Part shown: positions 8,625 through 16,723 of the stretch, piece by piece
How positions within the stretch are numbered: the stretch's first letter is position 1
Layout of the letters: each line of letters opens with the position of its first letter
DNA from: Salipaludibacillus sp047795645
GTDB taxonomy: Bacteria; Bacillota; Bacilli; Bacillales; Salisediminibacteriaceae
Assembly (NCBI RefSeq): GCF_047795645.1
Contig: NZ_CP181045.1
Location: forward strand, 682,001-746,000
Length of the DNA stretch: 64,000 nt
Direction: 5' to 3'
The notes under the pieces: generated by a model
What the model was told of the DNA's origin: nothing
What the model saw: the letters and a program-made list of their open reading frames with translations, nothing else
The model's database searches: none
Translations under genes and position numbers: made by a program

Positions 8625-8729
8625 AGAATGGTATGAGAGGAATGAAGATTATTTAAACCATATTTTCAACTAACCTTATTGAACGGTTTAGTGGAAGTAA
8701 GCGGTTAGAGCAATAGTCAGGTTACAACT

Positions 8730-10291
8730 GAGTGAATTTCATAATTTAGAGCCCTTGCGTCCCAAGGAGTTTGAGACACAAAAAAGGAAGTACCTCCCCA
8801 AGTCCTGTATAATGGTGGTTGACCAAAACAACCAAAAAGACTGGAGGAAATACTCCCTATGGCCATTATACGACAAACGAGCTTATTTAGCATTCAAGAC
8901 TTATATGAGATGGAACCTACCCAACGTTATGAATCGATTATTTCAGCGATAGATTTAGATGCGATCCACGATGAAATAACCAAAAAATCCCGACTTGGTG
9001 CACCCGTAGAGCTGAATTATGCGGCAATGGTTATTTCTATGTTTGTACGAATCGTTGAGCGCATTCCAACGATGAAGGACTTAATAAAACGTTTGAATGA
9101 TGACTTTATATTTAAGTTGAATTGTGGTTTTCTTGTGTCTGACAATACTCCCTCTGAAGCTGCCTATTCACGACTTATAACGAAACTGGATGACTCTATT
9201 GTTTTAGAGGAATCACAAGAGAAAGTTGTTCTTCAAGCCATGGCGGAAGGCTTTATTATGGATGACACGGTCGCTATTGACGCCACCCATTTTGAAGCAC
9301 GTGATCAAGCACCACCAAAAGAAGAAAAGCCAAAAGCAGAACCTAACAAGCGTGGGCGCAAACGTAAAGACGAGCGAGAACAATGGCTGATGGAACAAGC
9401 AGAAAAGGAAGCAAATCTTCCACTTTTCGAAAAGAAAATAGAAGCTCAGTTGGATGTTCCTTTACATGAGTTACGTTCGGAAGTTCCTCAAGACCCTAAA
9501 TGGGGTGTAAAGAAGAACAGCGAAGGAAAAAATGTCTTTTGGTACGGCTACAAAGGTCACTTAGCTGTTGGTACATCCAGTCAATACATTTTACAGTCCC
9601 TTTTTTCTTCTGGCAGTTTGAATGATGGAAAAGCAGCTATTCCTTTATTAAAGGGAGTGGATGAATGCCTATCCTTGCCTTCTTTGGCCTACCAGACAAT
9701 GGACGCAGGCTATGACTACGCCCCTATTTATGAACAAGTTCATCGAATGGGAAACCAATCTGTGATTGCTTATAATAAGAAAAATGAAGCAGAACCCATC
9801 GGGTTTGATAAACACTTTGCCCCAACCTGTTTTAGGGAACATTCCTATCGTTATGATAGTTTTGATGCCAAGTATGAAACGTTGAAATACACAAGTCCAA
9901 AAGAATGTAGCGACTGTCCTTTAGCTAACGAAGGCATTTGCCAAAAGGTTTATAAAGTAAAAATCACGACAGACCTCCGAAAATATACAGCACCAGCACG
10001 TGGTTCAAAAGCATGGAAACATCTATCCAAACGCCGCTCAGCAGTAGAACGCGTCAATGCTTATCTAAAGGAATATTATCAACTAGACAATGTACGTTAT
10101 CGAACGGGAAAACGCGCAAAAGTTCATTTTGACATCGTCACGCTTATTTATAATGCATCAAAATTAGCAAGTGATCGTATCAATTTACTGTTAAATCAGC
10201 AACAAGCTGCTTAAAGAAATTTTTAAAAACGACATTATTAAAATTCTGCAGGTCTTTGAATTTTTAAAAAGGTGAATTATGAAATTGATTC
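8730..10291 (+). mobile_element. IS1182-family element, copy 1 (1562 bp)
   Basis: Terminal repeats GAGTGAATTTCATAAT (8730-8745) and, inverted, ATTATGAAATTGATTC (10276-10291) flank one transposase gene. AACT on both sides (8726-8729 and 10292-10295) is the probable target duplication. It belongs to the same family as 53745-55473 but is a diverged member, with a much shorter right flank. Confidence 0.8.
8859..10214 (+). CDS. IS1182-family DDE transposase
   Basis: 451 residues, apparently intact. N-terminal InsH-type domain (LNYAAMVISMFVRIVERIPTM), an inserted charged linker (about residues 150-185), and the DDE core with Asp in VAIDATHFEA, Asp in YQTMDAGYDYAP and Glu in RRSAVERVNAYLKEYY. A Cys cluster (CSDCPLANEGIC) sits before the last block, as usual. 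CTGGAGG lies upstream of ATG 8859 but can pair with an upstream CCTCC, so initiation may be limited by a hairpin. Confidence 0.9.
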   Translation: MAIIRQTSLFSIQDLYEMEPTQRYESIISAIDLDAIHDEITKKSRLGAPVELNYAAMVISMFVRIVERIPTMKDLIKRLNDDFIFKLNCGFLVSDNTPSEAAYSRLITKLDDSIVLEESQEKVVLQAMAEGFIMDDTVAIDATHFEARDQAPPKEEKPKAEPNKRGRKRKDEREQWLMEQAEKEANLPLFEKKIEAQLDVPLHELRSEVPQDPKWGVKKNSEGKNVFWYGYKGHLAVGTSSQYILQSLFSSGSLNDGKAAIPLLKGVDECLSLPSLAYQTMDAGYDYAPIYEQVHRMGNQSVIAYNKKNEAEPIGFDKHFAPTCFREHSYRYDSFDAKYETLKYTSPKECSDCPLANEGICQKVYKVKITTDLRKYTAPARGSKAWKHLSKRRSAVERVNAYLKEYYQLDNVRYRTGKRAKVHFDIVTLIYNASKLASDRINLLLNQQQAA

Positions 10292-10325
10292 AACTAAATA
10301 ATAAAAAATAAGGAGGGATAGAAAT

Positions 10326-11108
10326 TTGAAATATAAAATGGTGGCAATAGATATTGATGGGACTTTATTAAATAGTGAAGGAAAAGTCCCTAAAATGCAT
10401 AAAAAGGGAATTCAAATGGCACAGGAAAAAGGAGTTTATGTTGTTTTAGCAACAGCTAGATATTATATGCAAGCTAAAGATATTATGGATGAACTGAATT
10501 ATAAAGGCATATTGGTATCCAATGATGGAGCTGTGAGTATTGAACAAACAACCAAGAAAATACTCCACGATAATTCATTTTCGATTAATGATGTTGCACA
10601 CTTTATTAATGCATGTCGTAAAAACAATGTTCAATTTTCAGTGATTACTGCATTTGATTATTTTGTAGAAAGTATTAGTGAAGATCATAAAAGAAATTGT
10701 GAAGAATATTGTGTTGATTACACGTTATGTGAAGATGTATTAAATATTTCTGAAAGAGTAATGAAGTTCGCAATAATGGATACAACAAAAGTTGGAGGTT
10801 GGCAGCATATTACTCCAAGTGAAAAATTAAGACTAAGAATTGATGGTGATTTCTGGAAAGAGTATTTGTGCAAGAAAGCAACTAAAACAAATTCTCTTAA
10901 AGAAATTGCGAATAATTTAAACATAGCTCCATCAGAAATTATTGCGATTGGGGACCAATTTAACGATATAGATATGATTGAATATGCTGGGATGGGAATT
11001 GCAATGGGTAATGCACCTGACAATGTGAAAGAAATAGCTGATGATGTCACACTTTCTAATGACGATGACGGCGTTTATCATGCAATAAATAAATATTTTT
11101 TAGATTAA
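10326..11108 (+). CDS. Cof-type HAD phosphatase
   Basis: 260 residues, HAD superfamily type IIB. Motif I DIDGTLLN (nucleophile Asp), motif II LVSNDGA, conserved Lys in the cap region, and motif III/IV GDQFNDIDMIEYAGMGIAMGNAP are all intact. Likely hydrolyses sugar phosphates, FMN or other small phosphoesters. TTG start at 10326, eight bases after AAGGAGGG. It is the first gene to the right of the IS cluster and the start of the second stretch of single-gene units. Confidence 0.85.
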   Translation: MKYKMVAIDIDGTLLNSEGKVPKMHKKGIQMAQEKGVYVVLATARYYMQAKDIMDELNYKGILVSNDGAVSIEQTTKKILHDNSFSINDVAHFINACRKNNVQFSVITAFDYFVESISEDHKRNCEEYCVDYTLCEDVLNISERVMKFAIMDTTKVGGWQHITPSEKLRLRIDGDFWKEYLCKKATKTNSLKEIANNLNIAPSEIIAIGDQFNDIDMIEYAGMGIAMGNAPDNVKEIADDVTLSNDDDGVYHAINKYFLD

Positions 11109-11260
11109 TATTTAATTTTGGGAGAAGTAATTAAAAAATCTTCAAGCAGCTATATTTAAAAGTAAGTTATTTTTAAGATCCAAATACAATTCATTATACA
11201 AATAAAGAAGAATTTTAGCAAAGGAGGGAGACCTGTCGTAATGGCAACTCCTTTTGATTA

Positions 11261-11290
11261 TTGCGCTAACTGGAGTTTAGTGCAATGTAA
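11261..11290. repeat. Array repeat fragment
   Basis: TTGCGCTAACTGGAGTTTAG matches the 3' core of the array repeat (GCTAAC plus purine-rich SD-like bases). It follows a weak AAAGGAG/CTCCTTT stem (11220-11254). Confidence 0.5.
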
Positions 11291-11342
11291 CCTTATATTT
11301 ATTCATTCCCCCATAAATAGTTTCTAAATGGATTTCTAGTTA

Positions 11343-11497
11343 CATATTAACCGCCACAAATGTTCCAGATAGTGTTGATGCCTATCTAAACGGGGATTAC
11401 TAGGTACAGTAATACTACACGTATTCATCTAGGACAATACTATGTTGCACTTAGACAATCAGGTATTAACTTACCAAAACAGTGGGTTCAGGATTAG
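11343..11497 (+). pseudogene. Remnant of an unrecognised gene, frameshifted
   Basis: One frame reads ILTATNVPDSVDAYLNGDY and, after a shift near 11403, a second reads SNTTRIHLGQYYVALRQ and SGINLPKQWVQD before a stop at 11497. The two join into one plausible C-terminal domain. There is no start or ribosome site. I do not recognise the family. No other gene is supported between 11109 and 11601. Confidence 0.4.
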
Positions 11498-11547
11498 AAT
11501 ATGTAATTCTAAATAATGAAAGTTTGTGAAAGTATTTACTTATATTT

Positions 11548-11601
11548 ACGGAGAGCGATAGCACAAGAAGCTGTCGCTGCTCTATTCTAGTAAAGGGGAT
11601 C
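11548..11601. repeat. Array repeat, hairpin variant (GATAGCACAAGAA type)
   Basis: ACGGAGAGCGATAGCACAAG..CTGTCGCTGCTC..AGTAAAGGGG. AGCGATAG pairs with CTGTCGCT. It closely matches 23871-23932, which also ends in AGTAAAGGAG before the next unit. The final AAAGGGG serves as the ribosome site of the following gene. Confidence 0.6.
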
Positions 11602-11817
11602 ATGGATAATTTGATATTTATCATAATCGTCTTAGCTTTATTTTACGCTATTTACGCGGCCCGAAAATTTGCTAATTCACAAGAAAAAAAGATGGATAGT
11701 GCCCAAAATGAATATGAAGCTACGATTAAAGAAAGTCGTGAAAACCTACAAACTCAAAAAGAAATATTATATGAACTAAAAGAAATTCGTAAAAGTCTCG
11801 ATTCAAAAAATGAATAA
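11602..11817 (+). CDS. Small membrane protein with C-terminal coiled coil
   Basis: 71 residues: one N-terminal membrane helix (LIFIIIVLALFYAIYAA), then a charged helix (EATIKESRENLQTQKEILYELKEI) that looks like a coiled coil. ATG 11602 after AAAGGGG. Architecture resembles the 48-residue product at 50938-51084 and many small Bacillus proteins of unknown role. Confidence 0.7.
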   Translation: MDNLIFIIIVLALFYAIYAARKFANSQEKKMDSAQNEYEATIKESRENLQTQKEILYELKEIRKSLDSKNE

Positions 11818-11890
11818 TATCTTTACAGAAGTTAGCTTCTCATTTATTTCTAAACTTTATAGCCAATAGAGTGACTTTGAAAAAAATGTA

Positions 11891-11960
11891 CTAACGATAA
11901 TAGAGTAGCGTTAGTGAAAAAACCGTAGCGTCTGTTATGGCGCTAATGGGGAGAATACTT
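11891..11960. repeat. Array repeat, best-preserved full copy
   Basis: Order: CTAACG (11891-11896), CGTTAG (11909-11914), CCGTAGC-GTCT-GTTATGG (a 7-bp hairpin with two G-T pairs, about 11923-11940), CGCTAATGGGGAGAAT. CGTTAG can pair with the CTAACG before it or with the CTAA(C/T)G after it. It lies directly upstream of the NUDIX gene at 11982. Confidence 0.7.
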
Positions 11961-11981
11961 GTGGAAAGGAGTTGAGAATAG

Positions 11982-12410
11982 ATGAAGAAAGGACAAATAC
12001 GAGCAATTGCTATTTGTATATTTAAGAAAAACGAATCAATACTAGTCTGCGAGGGATTTGACGAGTTTAATCAGGAGTATTATTATCGACCAATTGGTGG
12101 AGGGATAGAATACGGAGAGACAAGTTCTAATGCGTTAAAGAGAGAAGTTCTTGAAGAAATTGGTGCAAACATTACAAACGTAAAATTATTAGGTGCAATT
12201 GAAAATATATTTACATATAACGGGGACCTTGGACATGAAATAGTCTTTGTATATGACGCAGAATTTGTTGACAAGTCCTTTTATGAGAAACCGTTTTTTT
12301 TGGGGTGCGAAGATAATGGGGTGCCCTTTAAATTGTTTTGGAAGCCAATTAGTGATTTTAGAAATGAAAAAATATTGTTAGTTCCAGAAGAATTATCAAA
12401 TTTGCTCTGA
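11982..12410 (+). CDS. NUDIX hydrolase
   Basis: 142 residues. A complete NUDIX box (GGGIEYGETSSNALKREVLEEIGA, written here in two parts: GGGIEYGET and REVLEEIG) fits GX5EX7REUXEEXGU. It hydrolyses a nucleoside diphosphate linked to some moiety; substrate unknown. ATG 11982 is preceded by AAAGGAG and overlaps the TGA of an 8-codon frame (TTG 11959) that follows the repeat's GGGGAG, suggesting translational coupling. Confidence 0.85.
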   Translation: MKKGQIRAIAICIFKKNESILVCEGFDEFNQEYYYRPIGGGIEYGETSSNALKREVLEEIGANITNVKLLGAIENIFTYNGDLGHEIVFVYDAEFVDKSFYEKPFFLGCEDNGVPFKLFWKPISDFRNEKILLVPEELSNLL

Positions 12411-12432
12411 AATGGTTGAAAACTTCTTCTTG

Positions 12433-12471
12433 TGCGTTAGTGGAAGAGTCGTAATGTCTGTTATGGCAATG
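12433..12471. repeat. Array repeat, degenerate copy
   Basis: GCGTTAGTGGAAGAGTCGTA followed by ATGTCTGTTATGGC. It keeps the central and right parts of the repeat but lacks the final GCTAACG. Confidence 0.5.
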
Positions 12472-12587
12472 TTTCTGAAGTTTTTTCAATAAGAGGTGTA
12501 TTCCATAATTTCGGCTAACATAGGATGATTTTATAACAATAGAATCATATATATTAGTATGGAATAAAGTTAAAGGAGAGGATAAAA

Positions 12588-13181
12588 ATTACTACTATTT
12601 GTTTAGTTAGACACGGGGAAACAGATTGGAATTCACTGGGAAGACTTCAAGGGAGGACAGATATACCATTAAATAGTAAGGGTATTTTACAAGCAGAAGA
12701 ATGTGGTTGTTATTTAAAGCATTATGGCTGGGATGTTATGATAACAAGCCCATTAAAAAGAGCAAAGGAGACAGCAGAAATTATAAATAAAGATAAAAAT
12801 ATTCCTCTTGTAGAGATGGATGAGTTTTTAGAAAGATATTATGGTGATGCTGAAGGAATGACATTAGAAGAAAGACTGACAGCATTTCCAAATAGAAATT
12901 ACCCTAATCAGGAAGATAGAGATTCCATAAATAAACGAATAATGAACGGAATTCAGAAAATAAACAAGGTATATAGCGGTAAGGAAATTTTACTTGTGGC
13001 TCACGGAGCTGTGATAAATTCAGTTTTAGCCAAGTTTTCCAATGGTGAAATAGGCTCAGGAAAGACAAAGTTAATAAATGCATGTATTAGTAATATTGAG
13101 TTTGTAAAAGAAGAATGGATTATAAAGAATTATAATCAAGTTAATCATCTTTCTCAATATAGTGAGAAAGGTAAAATATAA
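12588..13181 (+). CDS. Histidine phosphatase family protein (probable ATT start)
   Basis: 197 codons from ATT 12588. The phosphatase motif LVRHGETDWN comes within the first 13 residues, so any later ATG (the next is at 12738) would remove the catalytic His. The strong site AAAGGAGAGG (12572-12581) is correctly spaced for ATT 12588 and no ATG, GTG or TTG is nearby. Second His and acid: ITSPLKRAKETAE, and LLVAHGAVINSVL. Closest to the phosphoglycerate mutase-like branch; substrate unknown. Either a genuine AUU start or a mutated ATG. Confidence 0.75.
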   Translation: MTTICLVRHGETDWNSLGRLQGRTDIPLNSKGILQAEECGCYLKHYGWDVMITSPLKRAKETAEIINKDKNIPLVEMDEFLERYYGDAEGMTLEERLTAFPNRNYPNQEDRDSINKRIMNGIQKINKVYSGKEILLVAHGAVINSVLAKFSNGEIGSGKTKLINACISNIEFVKEEWIIKNYNQVNHLSQYSEKGKI

Positions 13182-13376
13182 TTTTGTTGAAACCGCCTCA
13201 AAATAAAGCTCTTGAAAATCTAAAGAAGTACATATTTTAATTAACCCTGCAATTATTTTTAAGAAAAAGCAAATCTGTTAGAGTTGTACATTTTACAAAG
13301 ATACGGAAGACTCAAGAGAAACCTGGATGGAACCTGAAATAAGAAAAAAGATCTAGTGAGGATTTCAGCTATCACT

Positions 13377-13414
13377 GTATTTATTATGGCGCTAACAAGG
13401 AGTTTAGTTGAACA
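13377..13414. repeat. Array repeat, right half
   Basis: GTATTTATTATGGCGCTAAC followed by AAGGAGTTTAGTTGAAC. Here the purine tract after GCTAAC is a perfect AAGGAG with a TTG seven bases on. Confidence 0.55.
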
Positions 13415-13453
13415 TATTGTGGAGACATTTTTTAATAATTGGAGTGGAAAATT

Positions 13454-14011
13454 ATGAGAATTGTTTTATTATATGGACCCCAAGCTGTTGGAAAAATGAC
13501 AGTGGGACAAGAGTTAACAAAGGTTACTGATTTAAAACTATTTCATAACCATGTGACAATTGATTTGCTTGAACCGTTTTTCGGATTTGAACCTGAAATG
13601 TGGAGATTATCAGACCTCTTTCGAGAAGAGATATTTCATTCATTTTCCAGAAGTGATAATTATGGAATGATCTTTACATTTGTTTGGGCGTTTGACCAAA
13701 AAGATGATTGGGATTTTGTTGAAAAGTTGTGTAGCACATTTAGTTCTCAAGGAGCAGAAATATATTTCGTTGAATTAGAAGCTAGTTTAGAAGAGAGGCT
13801 AAAACGCAATAAAACACCTAATAGGCTTGAACAAAAGCCGACTAAAAGAAATATAAAACAATCCGAACAAAATTTATTGAGCACTATGGATAGACATAGA
13901 TTAAATTCTGACGATGGAGAAATTGAACAGGAAAATTATTTAAGAATAAACAATACAGAATTAAGTCCTGAAGAAGTTGCGAGATTGATTAAAAGTCGAT
14001 TTGAATTATAG
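13454..14011 (+). CDS. P-loop kinase-like NTPase
   Basis: 185 residues from ATG 13454 (GGAGTGG at seven-base spacing; an upstream in-frame codon at 13439 would overlap the ribosome site). Walker A is LLYGPQAVGKMT; an acidic region and a lid-like Arg-rich segment (EERLKRNKTPNRL) follow, as in shikimate/gluconate kinase-like and AAA_33 small-molecule kinases. Probably phosphorylates a small molecule, possibly an antibiotic; not demonstrable here. Confidence 0.75.
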   Translation: MRIVLLYGPQAVGKMTVGQELTKVTDLKLFHNHVTIDLLEPFFGFEPEMWRLSDLFREEIFHSFSRSDNYGMIFTFVWAFDQKDDWDFVEKLCSTFSSQGAEIYFVELEASLEERLKRNKTPNRLEQKPTKRNIKQSEQNLLSTMDRHRLNSDDGEIEQENYLRINNTELSPEEVARLIKSRFEL

Positions 14012-14042
14012 TACTTATTTGTTCTACTGCGAGTAATTGAGC

Positions 14043-14340
14043 GAGCGTTAACTTAACAAAGAAGAAAACCTTGTTGTTGATGAAGTGAGGTCATTTGTAG
14101 TACAAAGAAGGATTTGTTAGCAGATATTTTTACTGCTTTTCTATTCTTTTTTACGACTTATAATGTCTGACATTTTATACTTCAACGTAATTTTAATAGT
14201 ATTTGTTTGAGTGTTAATAAATTCAAGATGAAAATCTTATTTTTGCGTAATAATTGGTAAAATATGTTAGGTGTAGATGGAATGTACAAGGAATATGTGA
14301 AAAAGAGTACTTAAGCTAAAGGGGAGAATCCTTAGGTAAG
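14043..14340. repeat. Composite intergenic repeat (copy 2 of the long repeat)
   Basis: Starts with AGCGTTAACTTAACAAAG (array repeat centre), continues with TACAAAGAAGGATTTGTTAG and an AT-rich part, and ends TTAAGCTAAAGGGGAGAATC. It matches 798-998 in order. It fills the whole gap between two units; no gene is visible inside. Confidence 0.6.
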
Positions 14341-14352
14341 GAGATACTTATT

Positions 14353-14625
14353 TTGGTAATATTTCTAACAGAATTTAAACGGTTTTTTTGGGGGAAATTT
14401 ATGATAAAAAAAGTTACGGTATATGATGATATTATTGCTGTGGTAATAACTGTTATTTTTAGTAGATATATAGGGAGAGATCTTTTAGGTTTGCATATTG
14501 ATATGAATAACATCATTTTATCAAGTTTTTTAGCAGTAATATTTATATTTGCTTTTTTCCATCTATCAAGAGTATCAATATCGCTTTTATTGGGATTTGT
14601 AATGAAAAGGTTAAAAAAGCAGTAA
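14353..14625 (+). CDS. Small membrane protein, unknown
   Basis: 90 residues from TTG 14353 (AAGGAG at nine bases) or 74 from ATG 14401 (GGGGG upstream); the second begins MIKKVTVYDDIIAVV. Two membrane segments (about residues 26-42 and 55-83) and a basic C-terminus. No family recognised. Confidence 0.55.
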   Translation: MVIFLTEFKRFFWGKFMIKKVTVYDDIIAVVITVIFSRYIGRDLLGLHIDMNNIILSSFLAVIFIFAFFHLSRVSISLLLGFVMKRLKKQ

Positions 14626-14719
14626 TTAAAATCTTTGTAAATCAATGTACTTAAGCTCTCTGGATCTGAATAAAGAAAGAAAATACAAAATTGCTAAAGA
14701 GAATTGAAGAATTATTGGG

Positions 14720-15291
14720 GGTAGAAAGAAATATAGATATATCTATTCGAAATAACGATTACGATTTTTTGTTGCCTTTATTTAGGCAGGTTCATGAATT
14801 CTACGTTTCTGTGAGTCCAGACTTGTACAAAGAGAATTCTACTCCATTGAAGAATGCATTAGTTTAAAGATCAATGAGAAGCAAAATAATTTTCTTGCAA
14901 CCTATGTTTGTAGTCTTGCTCAATCGTATGTTGCATTATTAAATGATGAATCACCAGCAATGACATTTGCTATCTATGTTAAGGATACAATGATTGGTTT
15001 TATCATGATGTATCATGATACAGCGGAGGAAAATGAATATGGTAATAAAGCATGTTATGGTGTTTTAAGGTTTATGATAGACAAGAAATACCAGGGTAAT
15101 GGTATGGTAAGAAAGCAATTGCAAAAGCACTTGGTTATATTAAGACTTTTCCTCAAGGTGAATCAAAAGCCGTTTATATTGCCTATGAGTCTAAAAATAA
15201 AGTTGCGAAACAACTATATGCATCATTTGGATTTAAAGAAACAGGCGAAGTTAATGATTCAAATGAGGTAATAGTTAAATTGGATTTGTAA
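14720..15291 (+). pseudogene. Chimeric, frameshifted GNAT acetyltransferase
   Basis: The first part (to about 14846) encodes the N-terminus of one GNAT (IDISIRNNDYDFLLPLFRQV and SPDLYKENSTPL). It then switches, out of frame, to a near copy of the intact GNAT at 21193-21672, starting EECISLKINEKQNNFLAT. A one-base deletion near 15104 (GGTATGGT where the copy implies GGTTATGGT) shifts the frame again; the rest, IAYESKNKVAKQLYASFGF.., is readable to TAA 15291. The 3' flank to about 15400 is also duplicated. Confidence 0.75.
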
Positions 15292-15388
15292 CGGAATATC
15301 TTTTGTCTGTATAAATTAAGTGAAAGTTCCGAGTTGAATTCTGTACTTCGGAAGGTATATGGCCAAAATAGTCGGAATATTAAGTTTT

Positions 15389-15412
15389 TCTCTAACGGAG
15401 TTGAACAAGCTG
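15389..15412. repeat. Array repeat fragment closing the duplicated GNAT unit
   Basis: TCTCTAACGGAGTTGAAC. The duplicated tract shared with 21227-21785 ends here, at TAACGGAG. Confidence 0.5.
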
Positions 15413-15446
15413 TAATTAAATAATTTAAATTTGAAGGAGTGATGAA

Positions 15447-16424
15447 ATGAAGGGTATTTGCCGTATAGATATTGTATATTTACAGGAGTATTTATCCAAA
15501 ATTTTTGGTACTGAATACATAATTAAAAGAGTCTCAAAAGTACACGGTGGTGCTCAAAAAACAGTTTATAAGATAGACTGTACCAATAAATTTTCTTGTA
15601 TTTTGTATTTATGGGATATAATTGATAATTATTTTAAAGAGGAAAAGGTAAGAGAACACGAAAATGAGCGTTCTTTTGGTAGTGATTTATTTCAAATAAA
15701 TAATGAGTATTTTTTTAATCAAGGAATTACATCACCAATTCTTTATGACCTGAATGACAAAAGAGAAGCCTATCCATTCGATTTTGCACTCGTTGAGTTC
15801 GTTGAAGGAGAAAAATTAGAATCATATCTTGATAATTCTTTACCTGATAGTGTTCAAGAAGAATTGTTAATTCAAGTGGGATCGTTGATTCAAAAAATGC
15901 ATTCAGTAAAGGGGAATACATATGGTAATTTGCTCAGTAAAGATTCGGGCAAAAACCCTTGTCATCAAATTCAACTAATGAATGCGAAAGAACATTTAAT
16001 ATATACCTCCCTATATCTTGAACAATTTGAAAATAATTTCACTAAATTAAATGAGGTTTTACAAAAACTTGAATTATTAATAGTGCCTAGAAATGAGTAT
16101 GGATTTATTCATTGGGAACTAGGACCAGACCATATCTTAGTTAATGATGAGATGGAACCATTTCTTATTAATATTGAAGGAGCTAAATTCTATGACCTTG
16201 AATATGAACATAGTTTTTTAAAAATTAGGTTTGGAGAACAATATCAATATTTGAAAGACAAAAGCCTTGATCCAAACAGAATGCTTTTCTATCGCTTTTA
16301 TCACCACATCTCGCTAACTGCTGGTGGCTTGAAATTGTTAAATCGAGGATTCCCAAATCAAAGCTTTGCAAAACTATTAATAGATTACCACTCTAAGAGT
16401 GTATTACGATTTTTGGAGTACTAA
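15447..16424 (+). CDS. APH-like phosphotransferase with altered catalytic loop
   Basis: 325 residues, aminoglycoside phosphotransferase/choline kinase-like fold. The N-lobe shows KVHGGAQKTVYKI, the hinge ALVEFVEGEKLESYL. The catalytic loop reads FIHWELGPDHILV where HGDxxxxN is canonical (Asp replaced by Glu, Asn by His), and the DFG-equivalent reads INIEGAKFYD where IDWE is usual. Activity may therefore be changed or lost, or this is a subfamily rule. AAGGAGTG precedes ATG 15447. Confidence 0.7.
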   Translation: MKGICRIDIVYLQEYLSKIFGTEYIIKRVSKVHGGAQKTVYKIDCTNKFSCILYLWDIIDNYFKEEKVREHENERSFGSDLFQINNEYFFNQGITSPILYDLNDKREAYPFDFALVEFVEGEKLESYLDNSLPDSVQEELLIQVGSLIQKMHSVKGNTYGNLLSKDSGKNPCHQIQLMNAKEHLIYTSLYLEQFENNFTKLNEVLQKLELLIVPRNEYGFIHWELGPDHILVNDEMEPFLINIEGAKFYDLEYEHSFLKIRFGEQYQYLKDKSLDPNRMLFYRFYHHISLTAGGLKLLNRGFPNQSFAKLLIDYHSKSVLRFLEY

Positions 16425-16599
16425 CCATTTTAGTTGTATGTACTTATAGAATGGGAGTAGCAGATTATATATTTAATCGATACCATAATGACTTTCGATT
16501 ACTTAATGAAAAGTTATTTGATTAAGTTGGATTCACACAACTAGTAAGGGAAGAATTAAAGAAAAAAAGATCAAACATTGTTAAAGAATGTACTTAAAG

Positions 16600-16666
16600 A
16601 AACGGGACAGCTTAGTGGAAAATTTATACTGTCTGTTATGGCGCTAACGGGGAGAATCCTTGATGG
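16600..16666. repeat. Array repeat, full copy
   Basis: AAACGGGACAGCTTAGTGG .. ACTGTCTGTTATGGCGCTAAC, then GGGGAGAATCCTTGATGG. It is directly comparable with 11891-11960. The stretch 16425-16599 before it has no recognisable gene. Confidence 0.7.
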
Positions 16667-16723
16667 AATAACATTCTATATTGAATTAACGAGCAGTATA
16701 ATTTAAGAAAAGAGTGACCGGAA

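Larger units (their letters stand above)
7740..8625 (+). mobile_element. IS3-family element, truncated on the right
   Basis: Contains orfA and a 3'-truncated orfB in the usual order. The left end lies near 7740, where the split NUDIX frame is lost. The right end is missing: after 8624 come about 100 bp of unrelated sequence (a short frame ending NEDYLNHIFN) and then the IS1182 terminus at 8730. No right inverted repeat is visible. Confidence 0.7.

Noticed and set aside
11891..11960. Canonical integron attC site
   Set aside because: attC needs RYYYAAC on the left and GTTRRRY on the right. Here the fully conserved outer pair is CGTTAG..CTAACG (opposite order) and the 7-mers do not fit the consensus. 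I therefore call it cassette-like, not attC.
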